From Pilimelia columellifera (GTDB taxonomy: Bacteria > Actinomycetota > Actinomycetes > Mycobacteriales > Micromonosporaceae), in the NCBI RefSeq assembly GCF_039532605.1, contig NZ_BAAARY010000001.1, positions 310,001 to 374,000 on the forward strand: a stretch of 64,000 nt of DNA, written 5' to 3'. Position 1 is the first letter of the stretch; every line of letters starts with the position of its first letter. Position numbers and translations under genes: made by a program. The notes beneath the pieces are model-generated. The model searched no databases, was not told where the DNA came from, and was given only the letters and a program-made list of their open reading frames with translations. Of this stretch, positions 27,938-34,925 are shown piece after piece.

Positions 27938-28306
27938 ATGAGAAAACACATCGCAGCCATGGCAATGGCTCTCGCAGCATTCGGAACTAGCGTCGCGGTC
28001 TCCGCGCCCGCCTCCGCGGCGCCGCAGGCCGACCTGACCGTCGCTGGCGACCCGTATCCCGGGCACCGCGGTGACTGGCGAGGCGACTGGCGGGGCGACT
28101 GGCGAGGAGACTGGCGGGGTGACTGGGACCGCCGGGGGGACCGGTGGCCGGGACACGGCTACCACTGCCGTCCGGGTCAGCGCTGGGACCACTGGAACCG
28201 CGGCCCCGGCCGCTGGAACCAGGGCTGGAACAACTGGCGCTGGGACGGTAACCGGCACTGCCGCAACTGGCAGGGCCACTGGCGCCCGGGCCCCTGGAAC
28301 GGCTGA
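27938..28306 (+). CDS. Secreted Trp/Gly/Arg-rich protein with RGDW repeats
   Basis: I know no named family for this 122-aa protein. Residues 1-28 form a clear Sec signal peptide (MRKHIAAMAMALAAFG..., with an Ala-x-Ala cleavage site). The mature part has five tandem RGDW units (about residues 44-63), then a tail very rich in Trp, Asn, Arg and Gly with two Cys (HCRP and HCRN) that could form one disulphide. It is predicted to be extracellular. A 14-base-pair hairpin follows 77 bases after the stop. The upstream 225 bases are AT-rich for this genome. The start is the ATG directly before the signal peptide; no good ribosome site is visible. Confidence 0.72.
   Translation: MRKHIAAMAMALAAFGTSVAVSAPASAAPQADLTVAGDPYPGHRGDWRGDWRGDWRGDWRGDWDRRGDRWPGHGYHCRPGQRWDHWNRGPGRWNQGWNNWRWDGNRHCRNWQGHWRPGPWNG
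28070..28129 (+). repeat. Five tandem 12-base units encoding RGDW
   Basis: Five near-identical 12-base units (CGNGGNGACTGG-like) differ mainly at third positions. The protein repeat is therefore more strictly kept than the DNA repeat, which suggests selection on the peptide. Confidence 0.8.
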
Positions 28307-28383
28307 CAGCCGTAACCAGGCGGTCGCCTGACCCGAGCGCCACCTGACCAGAAGAGATCAGCGGGTCCGCGCCCGAGGGCGCC

Positions 28384-28418
28384 CCACGATGACCAGGCTT
28401 CCTGCCTGGTCATCGTGG
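28384..28418 (+). terminator. Intrinsic-type terminator after the RGDW-repeat gene
   Basis: CCACGATGACCAGG (28384-28397) and CCTGGTCATCGTGG (28405-28418) form a perfect 14-base-pair stem with a 7-base loop, followed by TCTTT. Confidence 0.85.
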
Positions 28419-28568
28419 TCTTTCCGACCTCTGCGCGAACGCCCGGGAACCGATCCGTCGGCTGCCGTTAACCCCGGTCGGGTAGGTTCCGGCCCCGACA
28501 TGCCCGGTCCGAGCGCCGCGTCACCGGCCCGCACCGGCGCGACGGGACGTCGGGTTGGGGGATGCGCG

Positions 28569-31500
28569 TTGACCGGCAACGTCGAGCTGGACCCGAGACC
28601 GGCGCCGGCGGGCGGGCGGGCGGTCTTCACCGCTGGTCGGGCCGCGCCCGCCCGGACTCTGCTGCACATTCTGGATGACACCGTGCTGCTGCACGGCCAC
28701 GAGGCGGCCATCGACGACGGATCGGTGACGCTCACCTACAGCGAGCTGCGCGCGCTGGTGACGGCCTTCGCCGGCCGACTCCGCGAGGCCGGGGTCGGCC
28801 GGGGCAGCCGGGTCGGGGTGCGGGCGCCGTCGGGGACCGTCGACCTGTACGTGGCGATCCTCGGGGTGCTGTCCGCCGGGGCCGCGTACGTGCCGGTCGA
28901 CGCCGAGGACCCGGACGAGCGGGCTGAGCTGGTCTTCTCCGAGGCGCGGGTCGGGGTGGTCGTCGGCGCGGACCGGACCCTTACGCACCGCGCCGACCAC
29001 ACCCACGCCGCGGCGGCGCCGCCCGGACCCGACGACGACGCCTGGATCATCTTCACGTCCGGGTCCACCGGGAAGCCCAAGGGGGTGGCGGTCACCCACC
29101 GGGCGGCAGCGGCGTTCGTCGACGCCGAGGCGCGGCTGTTCCTGACCGAGGACCCGATCGGCCCGGATGACCGGGTGCTCGCCGGCCTGTCGGTGGCGTT
29201 CGACGCCTCCTGCGAGGAGATGTGGTTGGCCTGGCGGCACGGCGCGTGTCTGGTCCCGGCGCCCCGGTCGGTGGTGCGCTCCGGGGTCGATCTGGGCCAG
29301 TGGCTGGTGGATCGGGAAATCACCGTCGTGTCGACGGTGCCGACGCTGGCCTCGCTGTGGCCGACCGACGCCCTGGACGACGTCCGGCTGCTCATCTTCG
29401 GCGGTGAGGCGTGCCCGCCGGAGCTGGCCGAGCGGCTCGCCGTCGACGGGCGCGAGGTGTGGAACACCTACGGGCCGACCGAGGCGACGGTGGTGGCCTG
29501 CGCGGCGCCGCTGACCGGCGCGCCACCGGTGCGGATCGGCCTGCCGCTCGACGGCTGGGACCTGGCCGTCGTCAACGAGCGCGGCGAGGTCGTCGCCATG
29601 GGCGGGCAGGGCGAGCTGGTCATCGGTGGGGTCGGCCTGGCCCGCTACCTGGACCAGGAGAAGGACGCCGAAAAGTACGCGCCGTTGCCGTCGCTGGGTT
29701 GGCAGCGGGCGTACCGCAGCGGCGACCTGGTCCGCGCCGAGCCCGAGGGCCTGATCTTCCTGGGTCGGGCCGACGAGCAGGTGAAGCTGGGCGGCCGACG
29801 GATCGAGCTGGGCGAGGTGGACGCCGCGTTGCAGGCGCTGCCCGAGGTCGCCGGAGGGGCCGCCGCGGTGCGGACCACCCCGAGCGGCCGGCAAATCCTG
29901 GTCGGCTACGTCGTGCCGACGGCTGAGCCGTTCGACCTGGAGCACGCCGTGGACGCGCTGCGGGCGGCGCTGCCGGCGGCGCTGGTGCCGCTGCTCACGG
30001 TCGTGAACGCGCTCCCGACACGCACGTCCGGCAAGGTCGACCGGGCCGCGTTGCCCTGGCCGCTGCCCGCCTCAGCTGACGACGCCACCTGCCCGGACCT
30101 GGACGGGGTCGAGGGTTGGCTCGCTCAGCTGTGGCTCCAGGTGCTCGGCGCCCCGGTCGGCGGCGCCGACGACGACTTCTTCCGTCACGGCGGATCCAGT
30201 CTGGCGGCCGCGCAGCTGGTGTCGCTCATCCGCGAGCGCTACCCGCAGGCCGCAGTCGGCGATGTCTACCAGCATCCGACAGTCGGCCTGCTGGCCAAGC
30301 GCCTCGAGCTGTTGGAGACCGCGCACGCCGGCCAGCGCATGGTGGCGCCGACCCCACGGGTCGCGGGGGTGGCCCAAACCCTGCTCATGCTGCCGATGCT
30401 CACCCTGACCGGGCTGCGTTGGGCGCCGCCGCTGGCCGCGGTGGGCAACGTCCTGGCGTGGCAGACCGGTCAACCGTGGGCGCCGACGGTCCCGTGGTGG
30501 CTGGTCGGGGTGTCCTGGCTGCTGCTGTGCAGCCCGCCGGCCCGGCTGGCTGTCGCCGCGGTCGGCGCCCGGCTGCTGCTGCGCGGGGTCCGACCCGGTC
30601 GGCACCCCCGCGGCGGGGCCGTGCACCTGCGGTTGTGGACGGCGGAACGGCTGGCGGCGGCGGTCGGGGCGACGCACCTCACCGGCGGTTGGTTGACCTG
30701 GTACGCCCGCGCGTTGGGCGCCCGGCTCGGCGACGACACCGACCTGCACTCGCCGCCGCCGGTGACCGGGTGGCTGCGGCTGGGCCGGGGCGCGGCCGTC
30801 GAGCCGGAGGTGGACCTGTCCGGGCACTGGCTCGACGGGGACGTCCTGAATCTCGGTCGGGTCCGGATCGGGGCCGGGGCGAGCGTCGGGGCGCGCAGCA
30901 CGCTGCTGCCCGGGTCGCGGGTCGGCAAGGGCACGCGGGTCGCCCCAGGGTCGTGCGTGGTGGGCTCGGTCCCGGCCGGGCAGCGCTGGTCGGGCGCGCC
31001 GGCGAGCCGGGTCGGCCGGGTCCGTCGCGGCGGTGGGGAACGGCCCCGGCGCAGCCGCGCCTGGACGCTCGGCTACGGCGTCACCGCGTCCGCGCTGGAC
31101 CTGCTGCCCGCGGTGGCGCTTCTGCCCGGCCTGGCCGTGCTGAGCTGGTTCGTGCGGGACGCCACGACCGCCGGGGACGCCCTCGGCCGGGCGCTGCTGG
31201 CCGTGCCTGCGGCGACGGTCGCGGCGGCCGCCACGTACGCCGGGCTGATCCTGGCCGGGGTGCGGCTGCTGAGCATCGGCCTGCGTGAGGGCCGGCACCC
31301 GGTGCACGGGCGGGTGGCCTGGCAGGCGTGGGCCACCGAGCGGCTGATGAGCGCCGCCCGGGTGGGCCTGTTCCCGCTGTACGCCAGCCTGTTCACGCCA
31401 TGGTGGCTGCGGGCCCTGGGGATGCGGGTGGGCCGCGGCGTGGAGGCCTCGACGGTGTTGGCGTTGCCGAGCATGACCACCGTCGGCGACGGCGCGTTCC

Positions 31501-32456
31501 TGGCCGACGACACCATGGTCGCCTCGTACGAGCTGCGCGGCGGCTGGCTACGGATCGCCGCCGCCCGGATCGGCAAACGGGCCTTCCTGGGCAACTCCGG
31601 GATGACCGCCCCGGGCCGGCGGGTACCTGCCCGGGGACTGGTCGGCGTGCTGTCCGCCGCACCGAAGCGGGCCAAGCCGGGCAGCTCCTGGCTGGGCATG
31701 CCGCCGATGAGACTGCCGCGCGCCGTCGAGGAGACCGACGCGAGCCGCACCTTCGACCCGCCCCGACGGCTGGTCGCCGCCCGGGCGGCGGTGGAGCTGT
31801 GCCGGCTCGTGCCGGTGATGTGCTCGGCGGCGCTGGTCGTCGGCGTCGCCGCCGGCTTCGGGTGGCTCGCCGCCCGGCACGGCGCGGTCGCGTTGGCGTT
31901 CGGCGGGTTGCTCCTCGGCGCCGCCGGGATCGTCGCCTGCCTGCTGGCGGTGCTGGCCAAGTGGCTGCTCGTGGGCCGGTTCACCGTCACCGAGCGGCCG
32001 TTGTGGAGTGGGTTCGTCTGGCGTAACGAGCTGGCCGACACGTTCGTCGAGGTCCTGGCAGCGCCGTGGCTGGTCAACGGGCTCGGCGGCACCCCGCTGA
32101 TGAGCCTGTGGCTGCGGGCGCTCGGCGCCCGGATCGGCCGGGGCGCGTGGTGCGAAACGTACTGGCTTCCGGAAGCGGACCTGGCGCGCCTCGGCGACGG
32201 GGCGACCGTCAACCGGGGCTGCGTCGTCCAGACCCACCTGTTCCATGATCGGATCATGCGCATGGACACGGTGACCCTGGAGGACGGCGCGACCCTTGGC
32301 CCGCACGGCATCGTGCTGCCCGGCTCGACCATCGGCGCGCACGCCACCGTCGGACCGGCGTCGCTGGTGATGCGCGGCGAGAGCGTGCCGGCGCGCAGCC
32401 GCTGGCTCGGCAACCCGATCGCCCCGTGGCGCGGACGCCGGGGCCGGGGCCGGTGA
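28569..32456 (+). CDS. Pls/PosA-type single-module NRPS (poly-lysine-synthetase-like)
   Basis: This membrane-bound non-ribosomal peptide synthetase is about 1295 aa, close to the ~1320 aa of the epsilon-poly-L-lysine synthetase Pls. It has an adenylation domain (residues ~25-500, with TSGSTGKPKG, NTYGPTEAT and YRSGDL motifs) and a carrier domain with GGSS (phosphopantetheine Ser about 544). A long C-terminal region holds about six membrane segments around three hexapeptide-repeat, acyltransferase-like domains (about 760-820, 960-1050, 1215-1290). By alignment to PheA I read the pocket code as DAESIGTVVK, close to the lysine code of bacitracin synthetase. There is no condensation or thioesterase domain, as in Pls. 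I chose the TTG after GGGGGA; an ATG at 28500 is possible. The product is inferred to be a homopolymer of a basic amino acid. Confidence 0.86.
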   Translation: MTGNVELDPRPAPAGGRAVFTAGRAAPARTLLHILDDTVLLHGHEAAIDDGSVTLTYSELRALVTAFAGRLREAGVGRGSRVGVRAPSGTVDLYVAILGVLSAGAAYVPVDAEDPDERAELVFSEARVGVVVGADRTLTHRADHTHAAAAPPGPDDDAWIIFTSGSTGKPKGVAVTHRAAAAFVDAEARLFLTEDPIGPDDRVLAGLSVAFDASCEEMWLAWRHGACLVPAPRSVVRSGVDLGQWLVDREITVVSTVPTLASLWPTDALDDVRLLIFGGEACPPELAERLAVDGREVWNTYGPTEATVVACAAPLTGAPPVRIGLPLDGWDLAVVNERGEVVAMGGQGELVIGGVGLARYLDQEKDAEKYAPLPSLGWQRAYRSGDLVRAEPEGLIFLGRADEQVKLGGRRIELGEVDAALQALPEVAGGAAAVRTTPSGRQILVGYVVPTAEPFDLEHAVDALRAALPAALVPLLTVVNALPTRTSGKVDRAALPWPLPASADDATCPDLDGVEGWLAQLWLQVLGAPVGGADDDFFRHGGSSLAAAQLVSLIRERYPQAAVGDVYQHPTVGLLAKRLELLETAHAGQRMVAPTPRVAGVAQTLLMLPMLTLTGLRWAPPLAAVGNVLAWQTGQPWAPTVPWWLVGVSWLLLCSPPARLAVAAVGARLLLRGVRPGRHPRGGAVHLRLWTAERLAAAVGATHLTGGWLTWYARALGARLGDDTDLHSPPPVTGWLRLGRGAAVEPEVDLSGHWLDGDVLNLGRVRIGAGASVGARSTLLPGSRVGKGTRVAPGSCVVGSVPAGQRWSGAPASRVGRVRRGGGERPRRSRAWTLGYGVTASALDLLPAVALLPGLAVLSWFVRDATTAGDALGRALLAVPAATVAAAATYAGLILAGVRLLSIGLREGRHPVHGRVAWQAWATERLMSAARVGLFPLYASLFTPWWLRALGMRVGRGVEASTVLALPSMTTVGDGAFLADDTMVASYELRGGWLRIAAARIGKRAFLGNSGMTAPGRRVPARGLVGVLSAAPKRAKPGSSWLGMPPMRLPRAVEETDASRTFDPPRRLVAARAAVELCRLVPVMCSAALVVGVAAGFGWLAARHGAVALAFGGLLLGAAGIVACLLAVLAKWLLVGRFTVTERPLWSGFVWRNELADTFVEVLAAPWLVNGLGGTPLMSLWLRALGARIGRGAWCETYWLPEADLARLGDGATVNRGCVVQTHLFHDRIMRMDTVTLEDGATLGPHGIVLPGSTIGAHATVGPASLVMRGESVPARSRWLGNPIAPWRGRRGRGR

Positions 32457-33781
32457 CCCCGGACCAGGGCGTCACCGGCGCGCCCCGGTCCGCCGACCCG
32501 TACCTGCCCGGCCACGGCAACGGCGGCTACCGGGTCCAGCACTACGACCTGGCGTTGGAGTACCGGGTCAGCTCAGGGCGGCTCAGCGGTCGGGCCCGGA
32601 TCACCGCCGTGGCGGAGCAGGCGCTCGTCGGGCTCAGCCTGGACCTCGGCGGGTTCCGGGTCGAGCGGGTGAGCGTTGACGACCGGCCCGCCCGGCACCG
32701 GCACGCCGCCGCCAAACTGACCGTCCGACCAGGGGCGCCGCTGGCGGCGGGGCAGCCGTTCACCGTCGAGGTCCGGTATGTCGGAATTCCCAAGGCGATC
32801 CGCAGCCACTGGGGCGACCTCGGCTGGGAACACCTCGACGACGGGGCGATGGTCGCCAGCCAGCCGATCGGCGCGCCATCCTGGTTCCCGTGCAACGACC
32901 ACCCCGCCGACAAGGCCAGCTACCGGATCGCCGTGACGACCGCCGCCCCGCTGACCGTCGTGGCCAACGGCCGCCTCATCTCCCGACGGGTCGGCGCCGG
33001 CAGCGCCACCTGGGTCTACGAGCAGATCGCGCCGACCCCTACCTACCTGGCGACCGTCCAGATCGGCCAGTACGAGCTGGTCAACGGCGCGGCCGGGCCG
33101 ATCCCGTTACGGGGGGCCGTCCCAGGCCGCCTCGCGGCCCGGTTCCGGCACGACTTCGGCCGCCAGGGGCAGATGATGGCGGTCTTCCAGGACCGCTTCG
33201 GGCCGTACCCGTTCGACGAGTACGGCGTCGTGGTCGTCGACGAGGCGCTGGAGGTCCCAGTGGAGGCCCAGGGCCTGTCGGTCTTCGGCGCCAACCACCT
33301 CGACGGCCAACGCGGCCATGAGCGGCTCGTCGCGCACGAGCTGGCACACCAGTGGTTCGGCAACAGCGTCACCCCGGCCGACTGGCAACACATCTGGCTC
33401 AGCGAAGGTTTCGCCAGCTACGCGGAGTGGATCTGGTCGGAGGCGGCCGGCGGCGAGCCGGCGTCCGTCCACGCCGCCAGGTGGCACGCACGGCTGTCGG
33501 CGCTGCCGCAGGACCTCGTCCTGGCCGACCCGGGCGTCCGGCGGATGTTCGACGACCGCCTCTACCGGCGCGGGGCGCTGACCCTGCACGCGTTGCGGAC
33601 GGTCGTCGGCGACGAGGTCTTCTTCAGCGTGCTCCGCGGCTGGGCTGCCGTCGGCCGGCACAGCGTCGGGACCACAGCGCAGTTCACGGCGCTCGCCGCG
33701 CAGCACGCCGGCCGGTCTCTGGACGACTTCTTCGCCGGGTGGCTGTACACCCCGGCGCTGCCGGGGCGCCCGCCACGCTGA
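32453..33781 (+). CDS. M1-family metallo-aminopeptidase
   Basis: This 442-aa zinc aminopeptidase has the zinc-binding HELAH (residues 295-299) and the distal Glu 18 residues further on (SEGF, Glu318), so the HExxH-x18-E site is complete. The usual GAMEN substrate motif is replaced by a divergent EAQGLSVFG segment. It has no signal peptide and lacks the long C-terminal helical domain of the ~870-aa PepN type. Its GTG overlaps the NRPS stop (GTGA), so the two are translationally coupled. In Streptomyces albulus an M1-type aminopeptidase (Pld) degrades epsilon-poly-lysine, so trimming or self-protection against the NRPS product is a plausible role. Confidence 0.88.
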   Translation: MTPDQGVTGAPRSADPYLPGHGNGGYRVQHYDLALEYRVSSGRLSGRARITAVAEQALVGLSLDLGGFRVERVSVDDRPARHRHAAAKLTVRPGAPLAAGQPFTVEVRYVGIPKAIRSHWGDLGWEHLDDGAMVASQPIGAPSWFPCNDHPADKASYRIAVTTAAPLTVVANGRLISRRVGAGSATWVYEQIAPTPTYLATVQIGQYELVNGAAGPIPLRGAVPGRLAARFRHDFGRQGQMMAVFQDRFGPYPFDEYGVVVVDEALEVPVEAQGLSVFGANHLDGQRGHERLVAHELAHQWFGNSVTPADWQHIWLSEGFASYAEWIWSEAAGGEPASVHAARWHARLSALPQDLVLADPGVRRMFDDRLYRRGALTLHALRTVVGDEVFFSVLRGWAAVGRHSVGTTAQFTALAAQHAGRSLDDFFAGWLYTPALPGRPPR

Positions 33782-33798
33782 CGGGCCGCCGGGACCCC

Positions 33799-33993
33799 TC
33801 AGGCGTAGAGGTCGACGCCGCCCGGACGGACCACGTGGGCCATGGCCACCGAAGCCTGCTGGGTGCCCTTGAGCGCCAGCAACAGGTCCGCCTGGGCGTT
33901 GGCCTGTGCCTTCTGGGCCTGGGGGTCCGGGGCCTTGCCGACTGCCGGCGTCGTGAAGGCGGCGGACGCGGAGCTGGCTGAGACGGGTGACAT
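33799..33993 (-). CDS. Small Ala/Gln-rich protein of unknown function
   Basis: This 64-aa protein starts at the ATG at 33993, which has a near-ideal ribosome site (GGGAGGT, 3-4 bases upstream). The frame is open 36 codons further upstream without support. The first 30 residues are low in complexity. The C-terminal half (AQANAQADLLLALKGTQQAS) looks helical, then ends in RPGGVDLYA. It faintly recalls the small YjfB-like motility proteins, but I would not assign that in a genome stretch without flagellar genes. It converges with the M1 peptidase gene. Confidence 0.5.
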   Translation of the reverse strand: MSPVSASSASAAFTTPAVGKAPDPQAQKAQANAQADLLLALKGTQQASVAMAHVVRPGGVDLYA

Positions 33994-34290
33994 GTGACCT
34001 CCCGGACTGGCAGTGGCCGCCGCGCGGGGGTGGGCGGCCGATGAGGGAGTGATCGGCGGCCCCGGCGGCGTTCTGAGGGCTTCAGGCGGGGAAACAGTCA
34101 CCCGGATCGCGCTCGCGGCTGGGCCGGTGGTGGTTCGACGCGACGTCAGGGGCCGACCGCCCGCGTCGCCCGATCGGGCGTCGCCAGAGCTTTGAACCCG
34201 ATGACTCGCCGTTACTGCGAACCCCGATTCGGCAAGGGAGAATGACTACCGTAGCGTCTGTTACAACACGTTCAACGATTAGGGGTCACC
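33994..34290. other. Intergenic stretch upstream of the cold-shock gene
   Basis: These 297 bases separate two divergent genes. No gene is convincing here. The last 90 bases are AT-richer (TTACAACACGTTCAACGATT) and are likely the promoter and 5' leader of the cold-shock gene; such leaders often control its translation. Confidence 0.45.
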
Positions 34291-34494
34291 GTGGCAACAG
34301 GCACCGTCAAGTGGTTCAACGCTGAAAAGGGCTTCGGCTTCATCACCCCGGACGACGGAGGGGCGGACGTTTTCGCTCACTTCTCCGCCATCCAGTCCCA
34401 GGGCTTCAAGGAGCTCCAGGAGAACCAGAAGGTGGAGTTCGACATCGCCCAGGGCCAGAAGGGCCCGCAGGCGGAGAACATCCGCTCCCTCTGA
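34291..34494 (+). CDS. cspA: Cold-shock protein (CspA family)
   Basis: This 67-aa single cold-shock domain binds single-stranded RNA and DNA and melts RNA structure. Both RNA-binding motifs are present: GFGFITP (RNP1) and VFAHFSAI (RNP2). The GTG start has AGGGG 5 bases upstream, and the start region MATGTVKWFNAEKGFGF is typical. Length matches the family (65-70 aa). Two GC-rich hairpins follow the gene. Confidence 0.96.
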   Translation: MATGTVKWFNAEKGFGFITPDDGGADVFAHFSAIQSQGFKELQENQKVEFDIAQGQKGPQAENIRSL

Positions 34495-34559
34495 CGTTTC
34501 GTCAGTAGTTTCACCGAGCGGCGATTTCGGGGCTACGCGACCGCGTGGCCGCCGAGATC

Positions 34560-34578
34560 GTGCCGGCGTTGCCGGCAC
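34560..34578 (+). terminator. Hairpin downstream of the cold-shock gene
   Basis: GTGCCGGC (34560-34567) pairs with GCCGGCAC (34571-34578) over a 3-base loop. There is no T-run, so it could be a transcript end or a 3' stabiliser. Confidence 0.4.
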
Positions 34579-34595
34579 GGTGGAGACCAGCAGAC

Positions 34596-34628
34596 GCAGC
34601 CCGGCCCGCAGTTGGCGGCCCGGGCTGC
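34596..34628 (+). terminator. Second hairpin downstream of the cold-shock gene
   Basis: GCAGCCCGG (34596-34604) pairs with CCGGGCTGC (34620-34628), followed by ATCATGTTG. This is a likely factor-independent stop typical of high-GC genomes. Confidence 0.5.
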
Positions 34629-34925
34629 ATCATGTTGTCCGCACGGGCCCGGCCGTTTGTCCGCCCGAGCCTCTCCAGACGCCACCCCGGCGCGTCAGGA
34701 TTCACCCGTAAGAGTGAACTTTCGGTCCCGGGCGCTGCGCTACCGAGCCTGGGTCACCGCCAGTGGTCGCGACTCGGGCGCAGACCGGTGTACCGACCAG
34801 CGGACTGCCATTGATCAACACCAACCGATATGGTGCGCCCGTGTCAGGGTGATTCATCGGACTTGGACGATGCGGCCGCTCCCGCCCCTCCGGCGCGCGC
34901 CGGTCGGGCCGGAGGAGGTCGCGAT

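Larger units (their letters stand above)
34495..34925. other. Intergenic stretch with two hairpins after the cold-shock gene
   Basis: These 431 bases hold two hairpins near the cold-shock end. Past about 34630 I see no gene, RNA motif or strong promoter box; the open frames there lack domain content. It presumably holds the promoter of the GGDEF-EAL gene. Confidence 0.5.

Noticed and set aside
33799..33993. YjfB-like motility protein
   Set aside because: The resemblance is limited to a short QAS-containing helix, and no flagellar gene is in the window.
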